DNA of 64,000 bases from Butyrivibrio sp. MC2021 (GTDB lineage: Bacteria; Bacillota; Clostridia; Lachnospirales; Lachnospiraceae), in assembly GCF_000621605.1 (NCBI RefSeq), contig NZ_JHXX01000002.1:310001-374000 (forward strand), in the 5' to 3' direction. The position numbers and the translations under genes were made by a program. Shown in pieces: positions 34,643 through 44,354 of this stretch. Below the pieces are notes generated by a model. The model was given only the letters and a program-made list of their open reading frames with translations. It was not told where the DNA came from and ran no database searches. The first letter of the stretch is position 1, and every line of letters starts with the position of its first letter.

Positions 34643-35755
34643 ATGAAAAAAATAAAAATACTTATTTTATCTACATCCGGATTTACTAAAAAAGAAGGAA
34701 TTTCAACTGTAATATTGGATTACTTCGCGAGATTTGATAAAGAAACATTCGAACCTCATATTGTTGTTTCAGGCGATTATGATAAAAAACTTGTAAATTG
34801 TTTTGAGCAAAATGGAATTAGGATTCATTTTCTTCATTCTAGAAAGAAATATTTATTCTTGTATGTAAAAGAATTGTTTTTTGAATTCAGAAAAGAAAGA
34901 TATGATGTAGTATATGTGCATGGCAGTAGTGCCATCATGAGCATAGAGTTATTTGTAGCTAAGCTGTCTGGATGTAAAGTAAGAGTTGCTCATTCGCACA
35001 ATACTACATGTGATCATAAGCGATTTGATAAAATGTTGAGACCCATTTTTAATAGGCTTTATACTGATGCTTTTGCTTGCGGCACAGAAGCAGGTAGATG
35101 GCTATTTTCTAACAAGGATTTTATTTTGATAAGAAATGGTAGAGATGTAAATAAGTATGCTTTTGATGAAAATATGAGAAGGAAAATCAGATCTGAACTG
35201 GGGGTAGATGAAAATTGTTTATTAATAGGCCATGTTGGGAACTTTAATAATCAAAAAAATCATCAGTTTGCTCTTAATGTGTTTAAGGAAGTGCTAGAGA
35301 AAAAAAAGAATGCAAAGCTTTATTTTATGGGGACGGGGGCTTTATTAGATGATATGAAAAGACTAGCTAATGAAATTGGAATTTCCAAAGATGTCGTTTT
35401 TATGGGATCTATAGATAATGTTGAAGAGATGCTTCAAGCAATGGATGTGATGATTTTACCTTCTCTTCATGAAGGACTTCCTCTTGTGGTAGTTGAGTGG
35501 CAGATTGCAGCGCTTCCTTCTTTAGTTTCAGATAATGTTACAAAAGAGGTTTCATTCAGCAATTTGGTGCATTTTATGTCACTAGAGAAGGAATATTCAA
35601 ATTGGGCAGAAAAAATCATTGAGATTTCAAAATTTGAAAGAAATAGAGCGGCTAATGAAGTTATTAGATTAGCTCAAAAAAGTGGTTTTGATATTGATGA
35701 GGATGTAAAGTGTTTGCAGGATCATCTAATGAAAAAAGTGCTGATGGAACACTGA
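34643..35755 (+). CDS. family 4 glycosyltransferase
   Basis: 370 residues with GT-B fold. The N-domain opens KILILSTSGFTKKEGISTVILDYFARFD, and the C-domain has IGHVGNFNNQKNHQFAL, KLYFMGTG and the E-x7-E-like region LPSLHEGLPLVVVEWQ. It resembles EpsF/CapM-type transferases of exopolysaccharide loci, retaining enzymes that use nucleotide sugars. It is separated from the previous gene by 57 bases and has its own ribosome site. Confidence 0.9.
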   Translation: MKKIKILILSTSGFTKKEGISTVILDYFARFDKETFEPHIVVSGDYDKKLVNCFEQNGIRIHFLHSRKKYLFLYVKELFFEFRKERYDVVYVHGSSAIMSIELFVAKLSGCKVRVAHSHNTTCDHKRFDKMLRPIFNRLYTDAFACGTEAGRWLFSNKDFILIRNGRDVNKYAFDENMRRKIRSELGVDENCLLIGHVGNFNNQKNHQFALNVFKEVLEKKKNAKLYFMGTGALLDDMKRLANEIGISKDVVFMGSIDNVEEMLQAMDVMILPSLHEGLPLVVVEWQIAALPSLVSDNVTKEVSFSNLVHFMSLEKEYSNWAEKIIEISKFERNRAANEVIRLAQKSGFDIDEDVKCLQDHLMKKVLMEH

Positions 35756-35802
35756 ATTAGTAATACTAATTCAGCATTTTATATGTTTTGTAGGAGCAAA
35801 AA

Positions 35803-36810
35803 ATGGATTTAGTTTCGATCATTATACCAATATATAATGTTGAAGAATATATAGAAAATTGTGTTATTGCGCTATGTAACCAAACCTATTCCGATATCGA
35901 AATAATACTTGTTGATGATGGATCTACAGATAATTCAGGCAATATAGCGGATGCTTTGGCTGAAAAAGATAAAAGGATTAAAGTCATTCATCAATCAAAT
36001 TCAGGTGCCGGTTATGCGCGAAATACTGGACTTGAGGCTGCCAGTGGAAATTATGTATCGTTTGTTGATTCTGATGACTCAGTAGATAGTAATTTAATCG
36101 AATTATTGGTGGATGGATTAAAAGATGGTTCAGATGCATGCGTTGGTGGTTACAAACGTATCAATGAAAAAGGGGAGATTATAGGAGTCGAAAAGTATAA
36201 ATGTCAGACATACACAGATAAAAATGTTTATATGGGGTTATTTGCAAGAATGCTTGGTAGTTCGCCAGACTCACATGATGCCATAAAAATGGCAGTATGG
36301 AATTCAATATTTTCATTGGACATTATAAAGAAACATAATATAAAATTTCCTTCTCAAGAGGAATACTTTTCCGAAGATTTATATTTCAATTATGAATATT
36401 TTAACTATTCATGTAAGGCAAGCCTTATTGACTCTACGGCATATGGATATAGAGTTACGCCAGAATCTCTGACACAAAAATATAAACCTCATATGTTAGA
36501 TAGCATTAGTGATTTTTATATCAAGATGGAAAACAAAATTAGTGATAACGGAATGATAATGCGTATGCAAAGGCAGTTTTGTGTAAACATCCGTTGCTGT
36601 ATGAGACAGGAGCATACCGATATTTCAGGAAAGAGTCCTAAAGAAATAAAAGATGCTATAAGAACTATAGTAAACCATCCTGTTGTAAGCAGAGTATCAA
36701 ATTCTTATATAAAATGCATAAAACAGTTCAAACAAAAGATGTTTGTTTTTTTGGTAAAAAATAGAAGCGTAAATATATTGTATTTGTTTATCAAGTACAA
36801 GTTATTGTAA
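35803..36810 (+). CDS. family 2 glycosyltransferase
   Basis: 335 residues. The GT-A domain has SIIIPIYNVEEYIENCV, IILVDDGSTDNSG, GYARNTGLEAASG and VDSDDSVD (the DxD equivalent). The C-terminal 120 residues are helical and variable, as in acceptor-specific transferases. It lies directly before another GT2 gene of similar design, from which it has diverged. Sugar and acceptor are unknown. Confidence 0.9.
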   Translation: MDLVSIIIPIYNVEEYIENCVIALCNQTYSDIEIILVDDGSTDNSGNIADALAEKDKRIKVIHQSNSGAGYARNTGLEAASGNYVSFVDSDDSVDSNLIELLVDGLKDGSDACVGGYKRINEKGEIIGVEKYKCQTYTDKNVYMGLFARMLGSSPDSHDAIKMAVWNSIFSLDIIKKHNIKFPSQEEYFSEDLYFNYEYFNYSCKASLIDSTAYGYRVTPESLTQKYKPHMLDSISDFYIKMENKISDNGMIMRMQRQFCVNIRCCMRQEHTDISGKSPKEIKDAIRTIVNHPVVSRVSNSYIKCIKQFKQKMFVFLVKNRSVNILYLFIKYKLL

Positions 36811-36832
36811 CTTTGATTGGAGATAAATTATT

Positions 36833-37795
36833 GTGGTTAGTGTAATTGTTCCAGTTTATGGAGTTGAAGAATATTTGGATCGGTGTGTACAAAGTATTTG
36901 CAACCAAACATATTCTGATTTGGAAATAATATTAGTTGATGATGGCTCAAAAGATTCTTGCCCTGAGATGTGCGATGAGTGGTCTCGAAAGGACAAGCGT
37001 ATAAAAGTGATTCACCAGGAAAATGGTGGTTTATCAAATGCTAGGAATACTGGTTTATATGCAAGTAATGGTGAGTTTATTTTATATGTAGACAGTGATG
37101 ACTATATTAGGGAAGATATGGTAGAGGCATTATTGGATGCAATTAATTCATATAGTGCAGATGTTGCGGTTTCAACTTATTACTCTTTGAATGATGATTA
37201 TTCTTTGAAGCGTTTGAGTGGAGAAACTGTAGTTGGTACTCCTGAAGAGATTCTGCCTATCGTATATAATAATTCAATATTTCATGCATGGGGGAAGCTG
37301 ATTAAAAGAGAATATGCTTTGAAATGCCCATTTGTAGATAAACTTATATATGAGGATTATGAAAATACTCCTAGGTTATTTACTAAAGTTAACAAAATTG
37401 TAATTCTCATGGATGGCAGATATCAATATACTATACGAAGTAATAGTATTATGCAAAGTAGCATAAACGTTACAAAGGTAGATTTGGCAAGAATAATTGA
37501 CTCAACTTTAGAATTATATGAAAATCAAAATTTTACTGTATATAGCAAAGCGGAATTATATGCATTATTGATAAAACTTCTTGTACATCATTATCATATA
37601 ACTATTAGAAGCATTTCAAATGATAACGATGCATTTTTATTAGAATCAAGATCTGTACTAAAGAAGCATAAGAATAAATGGATTAGTTCTGACTTAATAT
37701 CCAAAGGACGGAAAATTGCATATTTTAGTCTTTGCTTTTTTCCCCCGATATATAGGAAATTATATCTGCTAAGTCATAAGGAGAAGCAAGAGTGA
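36833..37795 (+). CDS. family 2 glycosyltransferase
   Basis: 320 residues. The motifs are VSVIVPVYGVEEYLDRCV, IILVDDGSKDSCPEMCDEW, GLSNARNTGLYASNG and YVDSDDYI. It begins with GTG at 36833, with GGAG about 10 bases upstream. Its stop codon overlaps the GTG start of the polymerase gene (GTGA), suggesting translational coupling. The upstream gene is a paralogue in the same family. Confidence 0.89.
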   Translation: MVSVIVPVYGVEEYLDRCVQSICNQTYSDLEIILVDDGSKDSCPEMCDEWSRKDKRIKVIHQENGGLSNARNTGLYASNGEFILYVDSDDYIREDMVEALLDAINSYSADVAVSTYYSLNDDYSLKRLSGETVVGTPEEILPIVYNNSIFHAWGKLIKREYALKCPFVDKLIYEDYENTPRLFTKVNKIVILMDGRYQYTIRSNSIMQSSINVTKVDLARIIDSTLELYENQNFTVYSKAELYALLIKLLVHHYHITIRSISNDNDAFLLESRSVLKKHKNKWISSDLISKGRKIAYFSLCFFPPIYRKLYLLSHKEKQE

Positions 37796-39033
37796 AGTAT
37801 TCATTTGGATTTAAAAAGTTAGAATGGTATATATATATTTTGACATTGGTTGTGATGCTATTTTCTACACAATATTATTTTGGTACAGATAGTTATTCAA
37901 GAGTATACAGACTGAATGCGGTATGTATTATTTTCTTCCTGTTTTTTTCATTACTGGCTAATAATTTTAAATTTAAATATCATCATTCTGAACTATTTGC
38001 ATATGGTATTGCTCTGGCACCCTATATATATCAAGTAATATGCTCGTTGCTTTTTTTTGGATTATATAAAAAAATAACATTTCGAAATTTACTACATTAT
38101 AATCTGCAACCTCTTTTAGTTTGTATTATGGCAATTGTCGCGTATATTACATTTTCCAAGAAAGCATTAAAAGGGATTCTTATAGCAGCGGTTCTTAACT
38201 ATTTAGTTTATATTTTTGTTTGTATAGTGAAATTTGGTCCTTTATCATTACTTGAAGCAGGAACTAATACTAGTGCTTCTAGGTTATTGGAAGTTCATGA
38301 ACTTACTTTTATTTTTGGACTTTCCATTGTTTACTTGATGGTCTTAGAATATTTTAAAGAGAAGAGTGTAAATCGTATTTGGTTAATATTACTGACCATA
38401 TTTTGCTTGTTAGGCTTTAAGAGAATATTACTTTTTGCAATGATTATTTCAGCTGTTATATATTGGATCTTCAAAAGGTGTAAGAGACCAACTATTCTCA
38501 TTTGTCTTTCATTATTTCTTATAGCGATAAGTTTGATTTGGGTATATGTATGTTCTTCATGGGATATCTTAACAGGTTTAAGCATAAAGTATAATGTGGA
38601 TTTGTCCGGAAGAAACTGGATCTATAGTAATTTTTATCCGTATTATGAGTATTCTTTGTCTTATATTGGTGCAGGAATAGGTTATGTTCAGCAGTTGATT
38701 GGGCAGATGTCTACTATGGTATCAGGAGGTCATCAAATAGGTTTACATAATGAATATCTCAGGCTGTATATTGAGCTCGGCTTTTTACCATATATTGGTT
38801 ACTTTGTGTTGTTGATACCATTAGTAATTTACGTGATTTACAAGAAGGTTGATATGCAAACTGCTGTATTATATTTTTCATTATGGTTAGTCACTTTGAT
38901 ATGTATAGCAACAGATAATTTGCTTGCATACCCTAATTACATGCTTACATCTAATATATTGATAATTACAAGTGTTTGTAATGGAAGAAAAAATAAGTTG
39001 TTGAATAATAGATTTGCTAGTGAGGATAATTGA
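37792..39033 (+). CDS. Wzy-like O-antigen/capsule polymerase
   Basis: 413 residues with about eleven hydrophobic segments and a periplasm-type loop in the second half (LSGRNWIYSNFYPYYEYSLSYIGAGIGYVQQ … GGHQIGLHNEYLRLYIELG), the arrangement of O-antigen ligase/polymerase family proteins. It would polymerise lipid-linked repeat units outside the membrane in a Wzx/Wzy pathway; the flippase is encoded two genes later. The start is GTG, overlapping the upstream stop. Confidence 0.84.
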   Translation: MKYSFGFKKLEWYIYILTLVVMLFSTQYYFGTDSYSRVYRLNAVCIIFFLFFSLLANNFKFKYHHSELFAYGIALAPYIYQVICSLLFFGLYKKITFRNLLHYNLQPLLVCIMAIVAYITFSKKALKGILIAAVLNYLVYIFVCIVKFGPLSLLEAGTNTSASRLLEVHELTFIFGLSIVYLMVLEYFKEKSVNRIWLILLTIFCLLGFKRILLFAMIISAVIYWIFKRCKRPTILICLSLFLIAISLIWVYVCSSWDILTGLSIKYNVDLSGRNWIYSNFYPYYEYSLSYIGAGIGYVQQLIGQMSTMVSGGHQIGLHNEYLRLYIELGFLPYIGYFVLLIPLVIYVIYKKVDMQTAVLYFSLWLVTLICIATDNLLAYPNYMLTSNILIITSVCNGRKNKLLNNRFASEDN

Positions 39034-41180
39034 TGAAAATAGGTATTATTACCGTATATGATAGTATTACAAATTATGGATCGTTTTTACAGGCATATGC
39101 ATTAAGCAGGGTCTTGGAACAAAAAGGACATTCTATTTATTTTATAAGAAGAATGAGTGATGATGATATACTGGAAAGATTTAATCAATTAGTTGTTGAA
39201 CGGTGCACTGTTAAAAGCAATATACCGGTTAAAAGTATACTACTAAAGGCAAAGTACAAGATGATAATGAGGCGTGAGATAGCCAATAATATCAAAAGGT
39301 TTGAAACGCTTAAAAACGACTGGAATCATCTTAATATTATTAGCAAAGAGGATATAGAAAAAGTCGGATTAGATCTTATTATTTGTGGAAGTGATGAAAT
39401 ATGGAATATCCATAATAAAGATATAGATATAGATTTCTATGGATGTGGATGGATTAAGAATATTTCCAAGATAGCGTATGCTATTAGTTCAGGTGATACT
39501 AAAACAGATGAATTTCTTTCTGTAAAAAGTTGGAAAGAGCAGATAGGAGATTTTGATGTTATTCTTCCTAGAGATACAATGACTCAAAAAATGTCATTAG
39601 ATTATACTGGGATAGAATCTCCTATAGTATGTGATCCTACTATTTTACGGGGATATGAGAATTATACAATCACAGATTGTGGAAAAGAATTTGGCAAGTA
39701 CATGCTTGTATATTCTTATCAGCTTAGCAAAATTGAAAAAAAATACATAAAAAAATATGCCAAGGAAAATAATCTAAAAATTATATCACCGTGCGTATAT
39801 TCAATAATAGCAGATGAAAATATATATACATCCGCTTTAGATTTTCCATCACTTATAGCGAATGCGGAATGCGTTTATACTACTACATTCCATGGCACTA
39901 TTTTTTCACTTATGTTTGCCAAAAGGATGTGTTCTTCTCCTAGGTTCCCTAAGATATTGAATCTTTTGGAACAGGTTAATGGTGAAAACTATTTATTGCC
40001 TAATAATGCTTCCTATGAACAGTTTAAGGCTGTTCTTGATTCTAAAGCTGATAAAAATATAATATTCAGAGCACTAAAAAAAATGCAGGAAAATGGTGCT
40101 ATGGGGCTTGATAATGCTTTGGAATGTGTAAAAAAAAACAGGCACAATCCGATAGGTGCCAGTTATAAGGATAACGTGAAATATTACTACGGATTTTCAA
40201 AAGACGAAGAAACAGTTAGATCAAAAAGTTCTTCAGGAGGCCTTTTTTATGAGCTTAGTAAGGCCATTCTCGATAAAGGTGGGGTGGTATTTGGTGCCAG
40301 ATACAATAAAGAAAATAATACAGTAGAGCATGCTTCAACTGATGAAGTGCCTATTCATGAACTTATGAAAAGTAAGTATCTGGAATCTAAGATAGGAGAT
40401 ACGTTTCAGAAAATAGGAAAGAACTTGGAAGAAGGAAGATTTGTTCTGTTTTGTGGAACTCCATGCCAGGCTGCAGGTCTGAGTATGCTCAGAGAAAAAA
40501 AATATTATAAGCACAAGGATCATTTGTTTATAATAGATTTTTTATGTGAAGGAGTACCTTCATATAAGGTTTTTAATGAATATGTTGCATGTGAAGAAAA
40601 GAAAAGTGGAAAAAAGATTGATAATGTAGACTTTAGATCAAAGTTTTATGGATGGAATAACCATTGTATGAAGATTAATTATCTTGATAAATCTTCAAGG
40701 GTTAGACCGGCATTTGCTGACTCGTATATGCATACATTTATTATTGATTTGGTATTTAATCGGCCATCATGTTACGATTGTCCTTTTAGGACAGAAAAAA
40801 AATCGGATATTACCATTGGTGATTTTTGGAAAGTCGGTAAAGTAAATGATTCAATTAAGGATAACAGGGGTGTTTCTGCAATTTTTGTTAATTCCGATAA
40901 TGGTGAAGCTTTATTAGATCAGGTTAAAAATCAGCTTGTTATAGAAGAATTGTCTACTGATAACATAAAGAATATGGTTCAACTATTGGATCTTCGAGGA
41001 GCAAAAGATAGACGAAATGCTTTTTATGATGAGTTTGCTGCTAATGGTTATGAGGCTGCGATAAAGAAATACAGTACATATTTTAATAACAGTAGTTTCA
41101 TAAAAAAAGCAAAGTTTTTAAAAAGATGGATAAAAATGGAGAGAAGGAGAAAGTCATCTGAACAGATGTCAGTAAAATGA
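39033..41180 (+). CDS. fusion of pyruvyltransferase-family and FrhB-family domains
   Basis: About 715 residues. Residues 1-350 are a polysaccharide pyruvyltransferase-family domain (GIITVYDSITNYGSFLQAYAL, IICGSDEIWNIHNKDI, VYTTTFHGTIFSLMF). Residues about 380-650 are an FrhB/FdhB domain (RSKSSSGGLFYELSKAIL, FCGTPCQAAGLSML, DFLCEGVPS, CYDCPFRTEKKSDITIGDFW). The N-terminal two-cluster ferredoxin that normally precedes FrhB is missing. A stand-alone ferredoxin of that type is encoded at 42619-42825. The start chosen is the ATG at 39033, overlapping the polymerase stop. Confidence 0.85.
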   Translation: MKIGIITVYDSITNYGSFLQAYALSRVLEQKGHSIYFIRRMSDDDILERFNQLVVERCTVKSNIPVKSILLKAKYKMIMRREIANNIKRFETLKNDWNHLNIISKEDIEKVGLDLIICGSDEIWNIHNKDIDIDFYGCGWIKNISKIAYAISSGDTKTDEFLSVKSWKEQIGDFDVILPRDTMTQKMSLDYTGIESPIVCDPTILRGYENYTITDCGKEFGKYMLVYSYQLSKIEKKYIKKYAKENNLKIISPCVYSIIADENIYTSALDFPSLIANAECVYTTTFHGTIFSLMFAKRMCSSPRFPKILNLLEQVNGENYLLPNNASYEQFKAVLDSKADKNIIFRALKKMQENGAMGLDNALECVKKNRHNPIGASYKDNVKYYYGFSKDEETVRSKSSSGGLFYELSKAILDKGGVVFGARYNKENNTVEHASTDEVPIHELMKSKYLESKIGDTFQKIGKNLEEGRFVLFCGTPCQAAGLSMLREKKYYKHKDHLFIIDFLCEGVPSYKVFNEYVACEEKKSGKKIDNVDFRSKFYGWNNHCMKINYLDKSSRVRPAFADSYMHTFIIDLVFNRPSCYDCPFRTEKKSDITIGDFWKVGKVNDSIKDNRGVSAIFVNSDNGEALLDQVKNQLVIEELSTDNIKNMVQLLDLRGAKDRRNAFYDEFAANGYEAAIKKYSTYFNNSSFIKKAKFLKRWIKMERRRKSSEQMSVK

Positions 41181-42595
41181 GTAGTAAGAGTAATGCTAAA
41201 GAATTAGCAAAAAATACAGCGATTATTTCAATAGGTAAGATTTGTACGCAACTTGTGAGTTTTCTGTTATTGCCTGTATATACAGGAATACTAAGTACAG
41301 AAGAATATGGTGCTGTTGATCTTATCATTACATATACATCTTTGTTATTGCCGATAGTAACACTGCAGTTAGAACAAGCAATATTCAGATTTGTTATTGA
41401 AAAGAGAGAGAACAAAAAAGCTATAAGTGATGTTATTTCTTCAATATATATCATTTCTTTTGCTACTATGTTTATATTTTCTATTATATTTTTGGGGGTA
41501 TCACCATTAATTCATAGTCAATATAAATTCTACTTATTTGCTAACTTGGTAGCCAACTCATTTTCTTCACTTATGTTACAAACTGCTAGAGGACTAGGTA
41601 AAAATGGTATTTATGCATTTGGTAGTTTTTTAGGCACTACATTGATGGTAGCATTGAATATTTTATTTGTCGTAGTTTTTCATATGGGTGCAGACGGAAT
41701 GATGTATGCTCATATAATTGGGGCTACCATTTGTGGAGTATATGTATTTTTCGCTTTACACATTTATGAATATATAATACTTAGGTTGCCAGAAATTGAA
41801 AACATTAAAAGGTTTTTGGGTTATTCTTTGCCACTAATACCTAATCAGATTTCGTGGTGGATACTTTCTGCATCAGACAGAAGTGTAATATTATGGAAAA
41901 TGGGTGTGGCTTATAATGGTGTATATTCAATAGCTGGAAAGTTTTCTAATATGTACGGCATTATGTATAACATTTTTAACTTATCATGGACAGAACTAAT
42001 ATCTGTTCATTTTCATGATGATGATAGAGAAAAAGCATTTTCTGAATTACAAGATATGGTTGTAAGGTTACTTATGTGCATATATTTGGGTATTGTATCG
42101 ATCATGCCATTTGTATTTCCGGTAATGATTAATGCGAAATACGAAGACGCATATTACCAGATTCCTATTTTAATGTTAGGGATATTTTTTAGCGCTATGA
42201 TAGGTGTTATGAGTGCGTATTATATAGCAGATAAGAATACAAAAGTGATAGCAAAGACCTCGATGGCGTGCGCAATAATAAATCTTGTATTGGATATTAC
42301 ACTTATGCCATTCATAGGATTATTTGCCGCATCTATTGCTAGTGCAATAGCTTATTTTGTTATGTATATAGTTAGATACATAGATATTAACAAAAGATAT
42401 GGAGTTAAAAACTCGCCCAAGTTACTTTCGATTTTAGGGGGAGCTACTGTTTTGGTATTTGTGGTTTATTACTATAGAAATATGGTTCTTTGTGGAATTT
42501 GCTTTTTATTGGTTTGTGCAATGTCACTAATAATGAATAAAAAAGTTATATTTGGTGCCTTACAGATTGTCAAAAACAAGATCATGAGAAATTAA
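41177..42595 (+). CDS. Wzx-type polysaccharide flippase
   Basis: 472 residues with 12-14 hydrophobic segments across the whole length, of the MATE/MVF polysaccharide exporter type (NTAIISIGKICTQLVSFLLLPVYTGILSTEEYGAVDLI at the N-terminus; YSLPLIPNQISWWILSASDR in the middle). It moves lipid-linked repeat units across the membrane for the Wzy polymerase. Its ATG overlaps the stop of the fusion gene, supporting one transcript. Confidence 0.92.
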   Translation: MSSKSNAKELAKNTAIISIGKICTQLVSFLLLPVYTGILSTEEYGAVDLIITYTSLLLPIVTLQLEQAIFRFVIEKRENKKAISDVISSIYIISFATMFIFSIIFLGVSPLIHSQYKFYLFANLVANSFSSLMLQTARGLGKNGIYAFGSFLGTTLMVALNILFVVVFHMGADGMMYAHIIGATICGVYVFFALHIYEYIILRLPEIENIKRFLGYSLPLIPNQISWWILSASDRSVILWKMGVAYNGVYSIAGKFSNMYGIMYNIFNLSWTELISVHFHDDDREKAFSELQDMVVRLLMCIYLGIVSIMPFVFPVMINAKYEDAYYQIPILMLGIFFSAMIGVMSAYYIADKNTKVIAKTSMACAIINLVLDITLMPFIGLFAASIASAIAYFVMYIVRYIDINKRYGVKNSPKLLSILGGATVLVFVVYYYRNMVLCGICFLLVCAMSLIMNKKVIFGALQIVKNKIMRN

Positions 42596-42618
42596 AGATA
42601 ATTTATTGGAGTTTATTT

Positions 42619-42825
42619 ATGTCAGAAAGAATAATACCGGTTTTGTATGATAAAAAGGAAGAATGCAGTGGTTGCTCTGCATGCTATACTGGTTGTCCCC
42701 AAAATGCCATTTCTATGGTAGAGGATACAGAAGGATTTTCTTATCCGAAAATTGATGAAACTAAATGTATTAGCTGCAATACTTGTATAAGAATATGTCC
42801 GATTAAAAATGCTCTTTTTTCCTAA
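42619..42825 (+). CDS. two-cluster 4Fe-4S ferredoxin, stand-alone or truncated FrhB-type gene
   Basis: 68 residues with two complete cluster motifs (CSGCSACYTGCP and CISCNTCIRICP). The sequence resembles the N-terminal ferredoxin domain of FrhB-type proteins, ending just where the FrhB fold would begin (…PIKNALFS, stop). It may be a real small ferredoxin that supplies the cluster module missing from the 39033-41180 fusion protein, or the stump of a truncated gene. The frame is intact, and GGAG lies about 9 bases before the ATG. Confidence 0.78.
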   Translation: MSERIIPVLYDKKEECSGCSACYTGCPQNAISMVEDTEGFSYPKIDETKCISCNTCIRICPIKNALFS

Positions 42826-42919
42826 ACTATTTCAAATAAAAAATTAGTTCTAATCATTATATTGAGATTAATTGGTTTATGAGAACAAAAACACAATTAT
42901 TTTTTTGAAAGGAGTTACA

Positions 42920-43642
42920 GTGAATTTTTTAAAAAGAATAAAAAAGGTTGTGCAATGGTTCGTATATGGGCATAGAGCAACTTCCGAGCGCTATAAGGAT
43001 TTTTTAATTAAGAGAGGTGCGGAGATAGGTGATAATTTTATTATTTTTTGTCCGAACCTTACAATTATAGACACGCAAAATGCGTATATGCTTAAAATTG
43101 GTAATAATGTTTCTCTTACAGGTCCAGTTACTATTCTGACGCATGATTATAGTTGGAAAGTTTATAAGGACATGGATGGTAGGATCCTTGGTAATCAGCA
43201 GCCAGTAATTATCGGAAATAATGTTTTTATTGGTTGGGGAGCTACAATACTTGCTGGTACTGTTATTGAAGACAATGTGATTATTGGAGCCGGGAGTGTG
43301 GTCTCAGGGCATTGTGAAGCAAATTCTGTTTATGCTGGGGTTCCGGCAAAGAGAATTATGTCTATAGAAGAGTTGATTGAAAGAAGGGAAAAGAGACAGT
43401 TAACAGAAGCTAAGCAAATGCAGAGATTTTATCTGGAGAAATATGGAAAGCAACCGGATATTAGGCTTTTTGAATCATATTTTCCGTTGTTTACATCTTC
43501 AAAGAATTTCGAGGAAATGATTTCAATATTTGATGATAGATTATCATTAGAAAACAATAAGGACGTTTCTATACATTATTTGAAAGAAAATAATAAAAAT
43601 ATCTTTAACACTTTTGAAGAATTTTTGAATTCCAATCCATGA
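42920..43642 (+). CDS. hexapeptide-repeat (LbH) acyltransferase
   Basis: About 240 residues. Residues about 50-155 are left-handed beta-helix hexapeptide repeats with the catalytic His region (GPVTILTHDYSWKV) and the terminal coil IGAGSVVSGHCEANSVYAGVPAKRI of WbbJ/CysE-type O-acetyltransferases. The C-terminal 80 residues are helical. The start is GTG at 42920 behind an ideal AAAGGAG with a 5-base gap; an upstream TTG in frame is less likely. It probably O-acetylates the glycan or a nucleotide sugar. Confidence 0.87.
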   Translation: MNFLKRIKKVVQWFVYGHRATSERYKDFLIKRGAEIGDNFIIFCPNLTIIDTQNAYMLKIGNNVSLTGPVTILTHDYSWKVYKDMDGRILGNQQPVIIGNNVFIGWGATILAGTVIEDNVIIGAGSVVSGHCEANSVYAGVPAKRIMSIEELIERREKRQLTEAKQMQRFYLEKYGKQPDIRLFESYFPLFTSSKNFEEMISIFDDRLSLENNKDVSIHYLKENNKNIFNTFEEFLNSNP

Positions 43643-43700
43643 AGATTAAGAAAAAAGTATAAGAATTGTAATTATGAAGAACAATTAAGGAGACTATATC

Positions 43701-44354
43701 GTGGCAACTTATGAAGGTTTTAGATTAAAAATCAATAAATTGATGCGGCAAATAAATCATGATAAATGGAAGAGCGAATTATTCAACAATGATTTTACGA
43801 TTATATCAAATAATTGTTGGGGAGGGATGGTTTATGAAAGTTATGGAATGAAAAAACTATCTCCTACAGTTGGCTTATACTTTATGGCAAGTGATTATGT
43901 GAAATTTGTCTATAATATTAAAAATTATATAAATGAGCCTTTAGTCATGATTAGTCCGGAAGAGTCAAAATACAAAGATAATTTCATGGCTCCTGGAAGT
44001 AAACGGTGTCCAATAGGATTACTGAATGATATTGAAATTATGTTTTTGCACTATAAAGACAATGATGATGCAATTGATAAATGGAATAGAAGGATTGATA
44101 GGATTAATTGGGATAATCTTTTATTTAAATTCAATGATCAAAATGGTTGCACTGAAGATGATTTAAAAAAGTTTTTGGAGTTAGATTCACATAATAAATT
44201 ATTTTTTACTTGTAAGGAATGGGGGGTTAAAGACAAATCAATTATTAAGGTTAAGCAACCTTTTAATGATGATCATATTATGGCTTCGTATGAACCATTT
44301 GCTCATAATAGATACCTCGATGTAACTAAATATTTAAATGAGATGATTAGATAA
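43701..44354 (+). CDS. DUF1919 family protein
   Basis: 217 residues matching the DUF1919 style: FTIISNNCWGGMVYESYG near the N-terminus, SPTVGLYF, YPIGLLNDIEI-like CPIGLLNDIEIMFLHY, and KWNRRIDRINWDNLLFKF. The family occurs in exopolysaccharide loci and is suspected to act on glycans, but no reaction is established. The start is GTG at 43701, with AAGGAGA upstream. It is the last intact gene of the A+T-rich cassette. Confidence 0.85.
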   Translation: MATYEGFRLKINKLMRQINHDKWKSELFNNDFTIISNNCWGGMVYESYGMKKLSPTVGLYFMASDYVKFVYNIKNYINEPLVMISPEESKYKDNFMAPGSKRCPIGLLNDIEIMFLHYKDNDDAIDKWNRRIDRINWDNLLFKFNDQNGCTEDDLKKFLELDSHNKLFFTCKEWGVKDKSIIKVKQPFNDDHIMASYEPFAHNRYLDVTKYLNEMIR

